From: Flavobacterium cellulosilyticum
Lineage (GTDB): Bacteria > Bacteroidota > Bacteroidia > Flavobacteriales > Flavobacteriaceae
Assembly: GCF_004349355.1 (NCBI RefSeq)
Contig: NZ_SMFK01000008.1
Span: 62,461-126,460, forward strand
DNA: 64,000 bases
Reading direction: 5' to 3'
The notes beneath the pieces were generated by a model. That model was not told the origin of the DNA. It did not search any database and worked only from the letters and a program-made list of their open reading frames with translations. Positions within the stretch are counted from its first letter, which is position 1; every line of letters starts with the position of its first letter. Shown here piece after piece: positions 35,744 to 46,953 of this stretch. The position numbers and the translations under genes are program-made.

Positions 35744-36124
35744 ATGAAAAAAATAATTTACACAGAAAATGCTCCTGCACCTATAGGACCATACAACCAA
35801 GCTGTTTTAAAAGGAGATACGCTTTATACATCAGGTCAAATTGCTATTAACCCAAAAAGTGGTGAGTTAATCATTGCAAACATTGAAGATGAAACGAATC
35901 AAGTTATGGAAAATATGAAAGCTGTTTTAGAAGCCGCTGGAATGACATTTGAAAACGTAGTAAAAACAAGCATCTTCATAATTAATATGGATGATTTTGC
36001 GGCTATTAATAAAGTATACGGAGCTTATTTCAACGAAAAAACCGCTCCAGCACGTGAAACGGTTCAGGTGGCTTGTTTGCCTAAAAATGTAAATGTCGAA
36101 ATATCTATGATTGCTGTACTATAG
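35744..36124 (+). CDS. RidA-family enamine/imine deaminase
   Basis: This cytoplasmic 126-residue protein matches the Rid/YjgF family throughout: APAPIGPYNQAVLKGDTLYT, SGQIAINPKSGEL, the active-site Arg in TAPARETVQVACLP, and a Glu in NVEISMIA. It removes reactive enamine intermediates such as 2-aminoacrylate. It follows lptD by 6 bp and may be co-transcribed. Its last 20 bp overlap the convergent methylglyoxal synthase gene. Confidence 0.92.
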   Translation: MKKIIYTENAPAPIGPYNQAVLKGDTLYTSGQIAINPKSGELIIANIEDETNQVMENMKAVLEAAGMTFENVVKTSIFIINMDDFAAINKVYGAYFNEKTAPARETVQVACLPKNVNVEISMIAVL

Positions 36125-36479
36125 CATACAATAATAATTGTGCTGAAGCTTCATTAGTTGCTATTGGCACATTGTGTACATCACATACGCGCAGCAACAT
36201 ATTGATATCGACTTCATGTGCATGACTTGCTAAAGGGTCTTTAAAAAACAAAACCATCTTCGTTTTTCCTTCTGCCACTCTTGCAGCAATTTGAGCATCA
36301 CCTCCCAAAGGACCTGAAAGCATTTTTTTTATTTTAAATCCTGCTAATTCAGCTTTATAACCAGTTGTTCCAGTTGCAATAAGTTTGATAAAATCTTTGT
36401 CTAAAATATCTTTATTTTTATTCAAAAACTGAACCATATCGGCTTTCTTACCATCATGTGCAATAATAGCAATTTCCAT
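36105..36479 (-). CDS. mgsA: Methylglyoxal synthase
   Basis: This enzyme converts dihydroxyacetone phosphate to methylglyoxal plus phosphate. The 124 residues contain IAHDGKKADM, the phosphate-binding ATGTTG, the catalytic region LSGPLGGDAQIAARV (with its Asp), FFKDPLASHAHEVD and NVPIATN. It is about 25 residues shorter than the E. coli enzyme, lacking the C-terminal tail. Neighbouring genes are an N-acetylglucosamine-kinase-like protein, gap and pfkA, so this is a glycolysis-linked cluster. Its 3' end overlaps the RidA gene by 20 bp on the other strand. Confidence 0.9.
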   Translation of the reverse strand: MEIAIIAHDGKKADMVQFLNKNKDILDKDFIKLIATGTTGYKAELAGFKIKKMLSGPLGGDAQIAARVAEGKTKMVLFFKDPLASHAHEVDINMLLRVCDVHNVPIATNEASAQLLLYAIVQQS

Positions 36480-36486
36480 AACAATA

Positions 36487-37338
36487 TTATTTATTGGTTA
36501 TATGATAAGCAATAAGTCCATCAATAGGTCTTCTCAAAACATTACCTAATTTCATTTCGTATTTATCAAAAGTGATTTGAAGTTCGTCTTTCAAATAAAA
36601 AGCTATCGAACCTACAAAATGTACTGGCACCTGTTTGCAATTATCATATTGGCGTATGTAGTTTTTTACAAATGATTTCATCCCCTTAAAAATTATTTTT
36701 TTACAAAACTCTGCGTCTTTATGTTGAATAAGGAACTTTGCAAAAGTGGCCATATAAGCATTAGGATTTGCTTCTTTGTATAATTTGCTTTTTATATAAT
36801 CAGGATCTAAATTATATTCTTTCTCAAATTCAACAGCTAACTCCTTTGGCATTTTATTAAAATAATATTTTCGAATTAATTCTTTACCAAAAACATTGCC
36901 ACTACAATCATCCATTATAATATACCCAAGCGATTGCACTTTTTGATGTAAAACTTTTCCATCATAATAACTACAGTTTGATCCCGTTCCCAAAATGCTT
37001 ACAATAGCCTGTTCCCCTTTTGGAGTTGTAGCGTATACAGCCGCATAGGTATCTTCACGTACATCAACGATGGCATTAGAAAAATACTTTTGAAAGGTTT
37101 GCGAAAGATTTATTTTCATTCTATCCGTACCACATCCTGCACCATAAAAGAATAAATGTGTCGCTTTGTCTTTATTTTGAAGCAAATCAAAACGATCATT
37201 TATGCGTGAAACAATTTCTTCAGCATCAAGAATTTCAGGATTTAAACCTAAAGTTTGAGTAGTGAACAATATTTTTCCATCATCATCTATAGCAATCCAA
37301 TCAGCTTTGGTAGAGCCACTATCTACAATTAATCTCAT
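36487..37338 (-). CDS. N-acetylglucosamine-kinase-like ATPase (BadF/BadG family)
   Basis: The 283-residue protein has the phosphate-binding loop VDSGSTKADWIAID at the N-terminus and the second phosphate motif SILGTGSNCSYYDG. GYIIMDDCSGNVFGKEL and HFVGSIAFYLKDEL near the end complete an actin-like ATPase fold. This is the BadF/BadG/BcrA/BcrD-type family in which Bacteroidota members are usually annotated as GlcNAc kinases; the sugar is inferred, not shown. It ends 8 bp before mgsA on the same strand, and a terminator separates it from gap. Confidence 0.8.
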   Translation of the reverse strand: MRLIVDSGSTKADWIAIDDDGKILFTTQTLGLNPEILDAEEIVSRINDRFDLLQNKDKATHLFFYGAGCGTDRMKINLSQTFQKYFSNAIVDVREDTYAAVYATTPKGEQAIVSILGTGSNCSYYDGKVLHQKVQSLGYIIMDDCSGNVFGKELIRKYYFNKMPKELAVEFEKEYNLDPDYIKSKLYKEANPNAYMATFAKFLIQHKDAEFCKKIIFKGMKSFVKNYIRQYDNCKQVPVHFVGSIAFYLKDELQITFDKYEMKLGNVLRRPIDGLIAYHITNK

Positions 37339-37370
37339 AATTTATAATAATTTAGTTTTAGCTAATATAA

Positions 37371-37402
37371 AAAAATCCCGTTAATTTATATAACGGGATT
37401 TT
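37371..37402 (-). terminator. Rho-independent terminator after gap
   Basis: AAAATCCCGTTA and TAACGGGATTTT form a strong stem with A- and T-rich flanks. It lies between gap and the kinase gene. Confidence 0.85.
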
Positions 37403-37420
37403 GAAAAAAATGGTTTTGAA

Positions 37421-38437
<1,017 letters not shown>

Positions 38438-38481
38438 TTAATTTATTAATATTCTATATTTATTTATTATGTTTAACTTTT

Positions 38482-39468
38482 TTAAACAGACATTATTTCA
38501 GAAACTCGAAGTAATTCTCTATCTATTTCTGTATGTCCTTTTATTGCGTGTAATAATGGGGTAAGTGTTACAGCATCATTAAGCATTCCTACCATAAAGT
38601 TAGATTTTCCTGCTAATAAACATTCAACAGCTTTTACACCAAGCCTACTCGCTAAAACTCTATCAAAACAAGATGGTGACCCACCTCTTTGCATGTGTCC
38701 TAAAACAGAAACACGAACATCATATTCTGGCAGATTTAAATCAAAATAATCTTTTAATTCAAAAACACTCTTACCTATTTTATCCCCTTCTGCAATGACA
38801 ACAATACTAGATGACTTTCCTGAAGCTTTGCTTTTCATAAGTGATTCTACCAATCGATCTAAACCCAAATCGGCTTCAGGAATTAAAATTTCTTCGGCCC
38901 CTGCTCCGATTCCTGCATTTAATGCAATATGACCTGCATCACGTCCCATAACTTCCACAAAGAATAATCTATTATGAGAACTGGCAGTATCACGAATTTT
39001 ATCGATACATTCTACTACAGTATTTAGAGCAGTATCATATCCTAAAGTATGGCTGGTTCCAAAAATATCATTATCAATAGTTCCCGGAATTCCCATTACT
39101 GGAAAACCATATTCGCGATTAAAAATTTCAGCTCCTGTAAAACTTCCATCTCCTCCAATTATTACTAATGCATCTACTCCTGCTTTAGTAAGTTCATCAT
39201 AGGCTTTTTTACGACCTTCTGGTGTTCTAAAGTCCTTAGATCGAGCCGATTTAAGAATCGTTCCTCCTTTATTTATAATATTATGAACACTTCGTGGTCC
39301 CATTTCTATAAAATCACCTTCAATCATTCCTTGGTAACCTCTATAAATTCCGACACATTCTATTTTATGATAAGAACATGTACGAACAACAGATCTAATT
39401 GCGGCATTCATTCCTGGTGAATCTCCACCTGAGGTAAGAACTCCAATTTTTTTTATTTCTTTTGACAT
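38482..39468 (-). CDS. pfkA: ATP-dependent 6-phosphofructokinase
   Basis: The enzyme phosphorylates fructose-6-phosphate. I start it at the ATG at 39468 (MSKEIKKIGVLTSGGDSPGM), giving 328 residues. The frame also allows a start 30 bp earlier. Visible motifs are GGDSPGMNAAIR, GGDGSFTGA (ATP binding), the active-site PGTIDNDI and VEVMGRDAGHIA, and GHMQRGGSPSCFDR. It is followed by gap. Confidence 0.96.
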   Translation of the reverse strand: MSKEIKKIGVLTSGGDSPGMNAAIRSVVRTCSYHKIECVGIYRGYQGMIEGDFIEMGPRSVHNIINKGGTILKSARSKDFRTPEGRKKAYDELTKAGVDALVIIGGDGSFTGAEIFNREYGFPVMGIPGTIDNDIFGTSHTLGYDTALNTVVECIDKIRDTASSHNRLFFVEVMGRDAGHIALNAGIGAGAEEILIPEADLGLDRLVESLMKSKASGKSSSIVVIAEGDKIGKSVFELKDYFDLNLPEYDVRVSVLGHMQRGGSPSCFDRVLASRLGVKAVECLLAGKSNFMVGMLNDAVTLTPLLHAIKGHTEIDRELLRVSEIMSV

Positions 39469-39688
39469 TTTAAATGTATTAAAGTGTAAATTTAACAAAC
39501 ATTCATCACTTATAAAACTATGTTACGAATAAATTAAATTTACACCCTAAATTCAAACGTTTTCGTTAATAAGTTGATACGTTTGTTGAATAAAATGAAT
39601 TTACACGTACTGATTTTAACTGTTTTATGAGACATATTCAAAAGATAGAAATTAAAATTCAGAATTCTTAAAATATAGATTTCTTACG

Positions 39689-42600
39689 CTACTCTTCTTC
39701 TGATGGCTTTCCTTCTTGATTTATTTTAAAATCTTGTGAAGTTGATTTTTTTGGTTGAGATGTATTTCTATTTTCAGGAAATGGTCTGGAATCTTGGTCC
39801 ACTTCATATGATTTTTCAGCTCTTTCTATTTTTTTATTTTTAAAAAACTTATTAGCCAATTCTTTGAAAGTATCAAAATCCACTTCATAAGAAACTCCAA
39901 AACCTTGAGTATACCCGATTCCTTCCCCAATATAATTTATATCATTTTCTCTATTAAAAAACCTTAAATTTAAGGTTCCGTCTTCATTTACCCTATATAA
40001 AATTTCCACATTTCCAACTACTGCAGTTTCATTAATACCACCAAATGGAACACCTAATTTACCATTTATAGTAATTCTATCATTTATTTTAGAAGAAATA
40101 GAGGCAACAAATCGACCATCTGCTTCTTTTCCAATGGTTTTATCAGCAGAAATAATATTTAAATCTAACTTAAATTTATCGTTTTCTGAACGAATCATTC
40201 CTGTTAGTAAATTTGTAGCTGTTTCAAACACATTAGACGATAACGCAGATTGACTCAAACCTGCAGTACTTAAAAAATTCCCTGTAGATAACAAATATAG
40301 CGCTTGGGTTTGTCGAACATCTTTATCGTTTAACTTGTATTCGATTTCTGATTTTAACACGTTACTAACCGTCGGGAATTCGAAATTAAAGTCAGGTTCA
40401 GGACTGGCCAAATCTCCACGAACACCAATTATGACGTTTACATCAACTTTCTTATTATAAGAAGAGTTTTCTAATAATAAAGCTGGATTTGCTGATGTTT
40501 TATAGATGGCTTCTAAATTCAAACGTGCTTTCATAGGATCTCCCTCCCATGAAATATAGCCTCCTTTTTTCACTATAAACTTCTTATCAATTATCCCTCC
40601 ATATTTAAAATTATAGGTTCCGTCATAGGCTTGAAAATCACCCCACATATTAAATTTACCTAGTGTATTTATTTTAAATAAAAGGGTTCCATTTCCTCGT
40701 CCTTTCATTCCATGTCCTGAATTTCGATCTAATATAACTTCGACTTCGGCATCAGGAGTTATATCAAGATCAAACTCTAATTCAAGCCCTTTATAATGTC
40801 GCGTATTATCAACAATTCCTTTTTTAAGATTGAATTTTTCTTTGGCTGATAAAAAATGGATGAAATTATTTTCGCTAACATTATCAGCATCGTTTATGGG
40901 AATTTTTAAAGAGGAACCTTTTTCAGATTTTGCATCAACTTTAATAAACAAGCTTTCCGTTGGTCCTTTTATAGAGGCGACACCATTAATATAAGCAATT
41001 CCATAATAAGCAGAATCTTCATGATCTTTTGTATCTAACACCAATAATCTTTTTGAATTGATAGTCAAATCTAACTTCCAATCTGAAAAATTATTATGCT
41101 CAATACTTCCGTTTAAAGTCCCTTTTGTACCATATTTTGTATCGGTAAGTATCGTGTTTCTAAACAAAAACTTTTCATCACTAAGATCAACAATAGTACT
41201 TTCTTTCAAAGCATAGTCAACATTTAAATAAGGAATTGTCAACCCAGCTTCATCAACATATAACCGTCCGTTAATTGTTGGTTTTTTTAGATTACCTTCA
41301 ATTCGTGCATTTCCGGAAGCAAACCCTCTTATATTTGATAAAACTTCTCCTCCAAGCGTTCCTAGTATTCCTAAATTAAATTTATTTAATTGCAAATCTA
41401 TATCTAAAATTGTTTTTTTGTCTATAATTTCAAAACTACCATTGACATCAAAAGATTTCTCTAAATTATGGACAATACTTGAGCTTACAGTAAATTTTTT
41501 AAAGCTTTCATCTCCCGATATATTAAAATTTAAATCACCTAAATCTATTTTATTTATATTCAATTTATCAATTTGAATAGATGCTGTGGGCTTATAAACT
41601 TCATTATTTTGTTTGTAATTTACTGTCGCATTCATATTTCCATTAAATACGAAATGTGGATCTGTTGGAGTAATTTGATTCAAATCTACATTTTTTAAAG
41701 TAGCTTTTAAATCTTTGTATTTGGAACCTTTTATATCTCCCATGAAGGTTATTTCTTGATTTTCATGAGTTAGAATTATGTTGTCGAAATTAAAATTCTT
41801 AAATAATTTATCAAAAACAATTTGATTATTTGGTGTTTCCTTTTCATTTAAATACCATAAATAATCTTTGAGTTTTATCTCCGATTTATTCAATCCTACT
41901 ACATTGTTATTATCTGCGTTAATGGTATGATATAGATTCAAATTAAAATAATCCTGACCTTTAGAACCGCCTTTAAATTCGGATCTAAAAAACAAAGTAT
42001 CTTTCATTGTCACATTAATCAAACTAAAATCTCGAATATCATAAAACTTAGTCTTTATACTATCTATTTCAATATAAGCATTATAAAGTGGGTTTTTATT
42101 GTCTATTTTAATTTTGATATTATCAAATGTATTTGTCGAAGCTGTTATTTTTGGAGAATTAAAATTTAGTTTAAATTCCTGATCATCACCATTTATAGTA
42201 CCTTTAACAACTGTATTTGTTCCTAGTGAAATTTCCGGGTAAAAGATTTCTATAATTTTATTATAAATAGTGAAATCAAATTTTAAAAACTGTCCTTTCT
42301 TAACTTTCAAAGGCTTGTAATTTGTATAAAGACTACCTAACGAATTAGTTACTAGGTTTTTTACCTGATTAAATTCGTACTTTCCAACAATTTGACCTTT
42401 TACAATATCAACAGAATTTACCGTAATTGTCCTTACCCGATCCTGATCAAAAGTTGAATTGATATAAAAATCATCAAAATTATAAGTCGCTTTGACGTTT
42501 TGATAAGTCGTTTGATTAATAAAAACATCACCATTAAGATTGTCGACAGAATTGCCCGAAAGTTGAACTATTACATCTCCTTTAAAAATAGAAATTGAAT

Positions 42601-44128
42601 CTTTAATGAATTTTAATTTATGTAAATCTGCATTTACTACATTTATATGAAAATCATATTTACTTTCTTTTTTACTTAAATCAACAAGGCCATCAAAATT
42701 CATGTTTAAATTGGGATCATTTACAGTAGCCTGACCTTTATATAATCCTTTTTTAAAAATCCCGTTTAAAACTACATTACTATAACTATAACCGTTATAA
42801 TTCACTTTAGATACATCCCCTTTTATGGTTGTGTTTAAGTACTTTTCAGAAAATCCTACACCATCAACATCTACATTTAAACTTACTCTTCCAATATCCG
42901 TTCTTTCTAAAAAAGTACCTAAATCAAAATCATCCAAAACAACATTACCCTTATAAGCTGCTATATCGGATAAATTCATGTTTTTAATTATCAATTCGGA
43001 ATTTACCTTTCCTAAAAGCGTAGTCATTGCAACATGAGCAGCTACTGAAGTTGTAGTAACTTTTGTATTACCAACAATTGAGATAGTGCCCAGTTTTTTC
43101 AAAATAATTGGCAATCGTTTACCCAAAACATTTGGCAATATTGCAACTAGATTGTTATAATTGGTAGTAAGTTTTGTGAATTTACCATCCATAAAGAATT
43201 CCTGTTCTTCATTTGGAAAAAGATTTTTGAAATTGATATAACCAATTATTTGTGATTTTTTAGAATCATTCAAATTTAAATTTGATATTCTCAGATTATT
43301 CAAAGGACCTCTAATTCTACCTTTTATATAAAAACGCTGATTTCTTCCCAATTCATCGTAAAAAAATCGAATATCATTTGACCCTATCGATGCTTTGTCT
43401 AACTTCACGTCAAACTCAACTTTATCTGTAAAATGTGCGAAATCTCCATTGTCAATATCGTAATACAAAACTGCGCTCCCTGTCACATTAGATTCTTTAG
43501 TTTCTAAATAAAGACTCTCTAATTTTATGTATTGTCTAGTAAAGCTGAATTTTGTATTTAATTTCTTAACTACAATTCCCCTATGATCAACAAATGCCAT
43601 TTTATAAATTACAGCATCAACTTGAGGTCCAGTGATTTTAAAATCATTGATTGTAGCGTTAATTTTAGTGAAATCAATATTTTTTGGATCTTGTCTATTT
43701 TCGTTTATTAACAAATAACGTCCATTTCTTATAGATATATTAGATGCCTGCAAAATAAATTTTTTATCGGAAGGCGGTTTTCCGGTATCAAATGAAGCTA
43801 TAAAACGATCAAGATTGGAATCTTTCTCTTTTTTATACGTTTTCATATTAAAAATCAATCCATCTAATTGAATTTCACCAAAGTACAAATCGGCAATAAA
43901 TAATTTATTCCAATCTAAAACATTGGTTTTAATTCTATTAGCAAAAATCAATGTGTCTTTGTGATGATCTAAGATCAGAACTTTTTTAAGTTTCACTCCT
44001 CCAAAAATGGTTACTGAAACTTGCTCAACATTAATATTTGTTTTAAATTCTTTGTTAATTTTATTAGTAGCATAAATTCCAATTTTAGTTTGAACAAATG
44101 GCAATGAAAGCGCAATGCCTAGTACCAA
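39689..44128 (-). CDS. TamB-like translocation and assembly module protein
   Basis: This protein of about 1,480 residues has an N-terminal membrane helix, then a very long series of beta-strand repeats typical of AsmA/TamB proteins, and the conserved C-terminal TamB (DUF490) domain (from about residue 1050: YKGLELEFDLDITPDAEVEV through NILYRVNEDGTLNLRFFNRE-like strands). TamB proteins form a periplasmic groove for phospholipid transport or help outer-membrane protein assembly. The start is uncertain: TTG at 44128 would cut the membrane helix short. The same frame stays open to a TAA at 44216..44218 and encodes a basic, hydrophobic stretch (KKLKKIIFRFILGLILLLL) but has no ATG. The tail is polar and Glu/Lys-rich. 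Confidence 0.85.
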   Translation of the reverse strand: MVLGIALSLPFVQTKIGIYATNKINKEFKTNINVEQVSVTIFGGVKLKKVLILDHHKDTLIFANRIKTNVLDWNKLFIADLYFGEIQLDGLIFNMKTYKKEKDSNLDRFIASFDTGKPPSDKKFILQASNISIRNGRYLLINENRQDPKNIDFTKINATINDFKITGPQVDAVIYKMAFVDHRGIVVKKLNTKFSFTRQYIKLESLYLETKESNVTGSAVLYYDIDNGDFAHFTDKVEFDVKLDKASIGSNDIRFFYDELGRNQRFYIKGRIRGPLNNLRISNLNLNDSKKSQIIGYINFKNLFPNEEQEFFMDGKFTKLTTNYNNLVAILPNVLGKRLPIILKKLGTISIVGNTKVTTTSVAAHVAMTTLLGKVNSELIIKNMNLSDIAAYKGNVVLDDFDLGTFLERTDIGRVSLNVDVDGVGFSEKYLNTTIKGDVSKVNYNGYSYSNVVLNGIFKKGLYKGQATVNDPNLNMNFDGLVDLSKKESKYDFHINVVNADLHKLKFIKDSISIFKGDVIVQLSGNSVDNLNGDVFINQTTYQNVKATYNFDDFYINSTFDQDRVRTITVNSVDIVKGQIVGKYEFNQVKNLVTNSLGSLYTNYKPLKVKKGQFLKFDFTIYNKIIEIFYPEISLGTNTVVKGTINGDDQEFKLNFNSPKITASTNTFDNIKIKIDNKNPLYNAYIEIDSIKTKFYDIRDFSLINVTMKDTLFFRSEFKGGSKGQDYFNLNLYHTINADNNNVVGLNKSEIKLKDYLWYLNEKETPNNQIVFDKLFKNFNFDNIILTHENQEITFMGDIKGSKYKDLKATLKNVDLNQITPTDPHFVFNGNMNATVNYKQNNEVYKPTASIQIDKLNINKIDLGDLNFNISGDESFKKFTVSSSIVHNLEKSFDVNGSFEIIDKKTILDIDLQLNKFNLGILGTLGGEVLSNIRGFASGNARIEGNLKKPTINGRLYVDEAGLTIPYLNVDYALKESTIVDLSDEKFLFRNTILTDTKYGTKGTLNGSIEHNNFSDWKLDLTINSKRLLVLDTKDHEDSAYYGIAYINGVASIKGPTESLFIKVDAKSEKGSSLKIPINDADNVSENNFIHFLSAKEKFNLKKGIVDNTRHYKGLELEFDLDITPDAEVEVILDRNSGHGMKGRGNGTLLFKINTLGKFNMWGDFQAYDGTYNFKYGGIIDKKFIVKKGGYISWEGDPMKARLNLEAIYKTSANPALLLENSSYNKKVDVNVIIGVRGDLASPEPDFNFEFPTVSNVLKSEIEYKLNDKDVRQTQALYLLSTGNFLSTAGLSQSALSSNVFETATNLLTGMIRSENDKFKLDLNIISADKTIGKEADGRFVASISSKINDRITINGKLGVPFGGINETAVVGNVEILYRVNEDGTLNLRFFNRENDINYIGEGIGYTQGFGVSYEVDFDTFKELANKFFKNKKIERAEKSYEVDQDSRPFPENRNTSQPKKSTSQDFKINQEGKPSEEE

Positions 44129-44328
44129 TAACAGCAGAATTAGTCCAAGTATAAAACGAAATATTATTTTTTTAAGTTTTTTGATACTTATTAAATGTTT
44201 TAAAAATTTTAAAAATTATTATATTGCCTGTAGAAACAGCAGCCCTTTAATAAAAATTCTTTAATTTTGGCCTCGCCGTAAGTCTATCAAACAGTTTGTC
44301 AAATATAATTCAAAATTCTTCCTTAATT

Positions 44329-45351
44329 ATGCAAAATTCCGAGGTTTTTATTCTTGCCATCGAAAGTTCTTGTGATGACACGGCAGCAGCAGTTTTACAT
44401 AACGACAAAGTACTATCTAATGTTGTAGCTAATCAACTTATTCACAATCTATACGGAGGTGTTGTTCCCGAACTTGCTTCAAGAGCGCACCAGCAAAATA
44501 TTGTACCTGTCATTGATGCAGCTCTTAAAAAAGCAAATATAAAGAAAGAGCAGCTTTCTGCCATTGCTTTTACTCAAGGACCCGGATTAATGGGATCCCT
44601 TTTAGTAGGAAGTTCTTTTGCTAAATCTTTGTCATTAGCATTACAAATTCCATTAATTGCTGTTAATCACATGCAAGCCCATATATTAGCTCATTTTATT
44701 GATGAAGAAGATTGTCAAAAACCAACTTTTCCTTTTATTGCTTTAACCATTTCTGGTGGTCATACCCAAATTGTTAAAGTAAATGATTTTTTTGATATGA
44801 AAATAATCGGCGAAACTACAGATGACGCTGTTGGAGAAGCTTTTGACAAAAGTGCCAAAATACTAGGACTTCCCTATCCTGGAGGACCATTAGTTGATAA
44901 ATATGCTAAACTTGGAAATCCAAAAGCCTTTGCGTTTACTAAACCTAGAGTTCCAGGTTTAAACTTTAGTTTTTCCGGATTAAAAACCGCTATTTTATAT
45001 TTTATCCAAAAAAATAAAGTAATTAACCCCAATTTTGTTGAAGAAAATTTAAATGATATTTGCGCTTCTATTCAATATACCATTATCGAAATTTTAATGG
45101 ATAAATTAAAATTGGCAGTTAAAGAAACTGGAATCAAGCAAATTGCAATTGGCGGAGGTGTTTCAGCTAATTCGGGAATCAGAAATACTTTAATAGAAGC
45201 CCAAAATAAATACGGATGGAAAACGTACATTCCAAAATTTGAATACACCACAGATAATGCTGCAATGATAGGAATTGTAGGTTATCAAAAGTTTTTATCT
45301 AAAAATTTCGAGACTTCTGCCGTTGTTTCAAAAGCAAGAATACAATTCTAA
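44329..45351 (+). CDS. tsaD: tRNA N6-adenosine threonylcarbamoyltransferase TsaD
   Basis: TsaD completes the t6A modification of tRNAs reading ANN codons. The chosen ATG at 44329 gives 340 residues starting MQNSEVFILAIESSCDDTAA; a TTG 33 bp upstream is less likely. Metal-binding HMQAHILAHF, GGHTQIVKV, GEAFDKSAKILGLPYPGGP, the PRVPGLNFSFSGLKT loop and GGGVSANSGIR are all present, so the enzyme looks intact. It is divergent from tamB and followed after 3 bp by rsmE. Confidence 0.96.
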   Translation: MQNSEVFILAIESSCDDTAAAVLHNDKVLSNVVANQLIHNLYGGVVPELASRAHQQNIVPVIDAALKKANIKKEQLSAIAFTQGPGLMGSLLVGSSFAKSLSLALQIPLIAVNHMQAHILAHFIDEEDCQKPTFPFIALTISGGHTQIVKVNDFFDMKIIGETTDDAVGEAFDKSAKILGLPYPGGPLVDKYAKLGNPKAFAFTKPRVPGLNFSFSGLKTAILYFIQKNKVINPNFVEENLNDICASIQYTIIEILMDKLKLAVKETGIKQIAIGGGVSANSGIRNTLIEAQNKYGWKTYIPKFEYTTDNAAMIGIVGYQKFLSKNFETSAVVSKARIQF

Positions 45352-45354
45352 ATT

Positions 45355-46059
45355 ATGCAATTATTTTACAATCCAACTATCAACGAAACCACTGAAAGCT
45401 TTTCTTTTGACAAAGAAGAAAGCAAACACATCATTAAAGTATTACGTAAAAAAGATACCGATATCTTATACGTTACCAATGGCTTGGGCTTGTTATTGAA
45501 AACAGAAATAACATTAGCTTCGGACAATAAGTGCACCGTGAAAATTCTATCCTTCGAAAAGGCAGAACCATCAAAATTCAGATTGCATTTGGCTGTTGCA
45601 CCTACTAAAATGAATGATCGTTACGAATGGTTTTTAGAGAAAGCTACTGAAATTGGCATTCATGAAATTACACCAATTATTTGTGATCGCTCTGAACGAA
45701 AGGTGATTAATTTAGATCGATTTGAGAAAATTTTATTAACGGCTATGAAACAATCTAATGTATTATTTCTTCCAAAATTAAATCCAGCACTATCCTTTAA
45801 AGAGTTCGTAAAACTCGAAAATGAAGGCATGCAACTTATAGCACATTGTGAAGAAACACACAAGAGGTCATTGAAATCTGTTTTAAATCCAAATGAAAAT
45901 ATAACAATTTTAATTGGTCCTGAAGGCGATTTCTCTGAAAAGGAAATCGAATTGGCAATTGAAAATAAATACATTCCTGTTTCTTTAGGAAATACGAGAT
46001 TACGAACAGAAACTGCAGCTATAGTCGCTTGCCATAGTGTGGTTTTTGTAAATGAATAA
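45355..46059 (+). CDS. rsmE: 16S rRNA m3U1498 methyltransferase RsmE
   Basis: The 234-residue SPOUT methyltransferase has an N-terminal PUA-like region (SKHIIKVLRKKDTDILYVTN). The knot carries LAVAPTKMNDRYEWFLEKAT, LIGPEGDFSEKEI and the C-terminal SLGNTRLRTETAA, which bind S-adenosylmethionine. It modifies 16S rRNA in the small subunit. It is closely packed between tsaD and the DUF4159 gene on the same strand. Confidence 0.94.
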   Translation: MQLFYNPTINETTESFSFDKEESKHIIKVLRKKDTDILYVTNGLGLLLKTEITLASDNKCTVKILSFEKAEPSKFRLHLAVAPTKMNDRYEWFLEKATEIGIHEITPIICDRSERKVINLDRFEKILLTAMKQSNVLFLPKLNPALSFKEFVKLENEGMQLIAHCEETHKRSLKSVLNPNENITILIGPEGDFSEKEIELAIENKYIPVSLGNTRLRTETAAIVACHSVVFVNE

Positions 46060-46093
46060 TTTAGACAACTATAACTAGATAATTTATCTTTTT

Positions 46094-46732
46094 ATGAAAA
46101 GAGTATTTTACATTTTATTACTAATTTCCTTTACTTCCTTTTCACAAGAAATTGCTTTATTAAAATATAGTGGCGGTGGCGATTGGTATGCCAATCCCAC
46201 CTCCTTACCTAATTTAATCAAATATTGCAATGCCAATATCAATACAAAAATAAACCTTAAGCCAGCAACTGTAGAACCAAGTAGTCCTGATTTATTTTCC
46301 TATCCTTTTATACACATGACTGGTCATGGTAACGTAGTTTTTAGTGATGTGGATGTTGTTAATTTACGAAATTATTTAACCGCTGGCGGTTTTCTTCATA
46401 TCGATGACAATTATGGTATGGACCAGTACATTAGAAAAGAAATAAAAAAATTATTTCCTACTACTAATTTAATTGAAATTCCTGCCAATCATTCTATTTT
46501 TCAAAAACCAACTATTTTCGCTACTGGATTACCCAAAATTCACGAACACGAAGGAAAACGCCCTCAAGCATTTGGAATATTTATAGACAATAGATTAGTA
46601 TTACTTTATACATTCGAATGTGATTTAGGTGATGGATGGGAAGATGCAGAAGTACATAATGATCCTTTCGAAATTCGTCAAAAAGCCCTAAAAATGGGTG
46701 CCAATATAATTTATTATGTTTTTGGCAATTAA
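46094..46732 (+). CDS. Exported DUF4159-domain protein
   Basis: The 212-residue protein has a signal peptide (LLISFTSFSQ) and a flavodoxin-like DUF4159 fold: KYSGGGDWYANPTSLPNLI, MTGHGNVVFSDVDV, LRNYLTAGGFLHIDDNYG and DLGDGWEDAEVHND. DUF4159 proteins are often tied to MoxR/VWA systems, but none is encoded here. The function is unknown. It follows rsmE by 34 bp. Confidence 0.85.
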   Translation: MKRVFYILLLISFTSFSQEIALLKYSGGGDWYANPTSLPNLIKYCNANINTKINLKPATVEPSSPDLFSYPFIHMTGHGNVVFSDVDVVNLRNYLTAGGFLHIDDNYGMDQYIRKEIKKLFPTTNLIEIPANHSIFQKPTIFATGLPKIHEHEGKRPQAFGIFIDNRLVLLYTFECDLGDGWEDAEVHNDPFEIRQKALKMGANIIYYVFGN

Positions 46733-46953
46733 AAAAAATGTTTCTTTTGCAAAATAACCATTAACAACTTCAAATAAAACCATTTAGACTTTACAAAAAT
46801 AATTTTCGACAATAATTCTTAATAAAAAAAAATGGGATTGGCATCAAAAACATATAGTTTGCAGAAAAACTTCATAAAAATAGGTTTTTTATTTTTTTTG
46901 TTATAAAATTGTTAATGAATTAACTTGCTATTCTTAATTATAACTATAAAATT

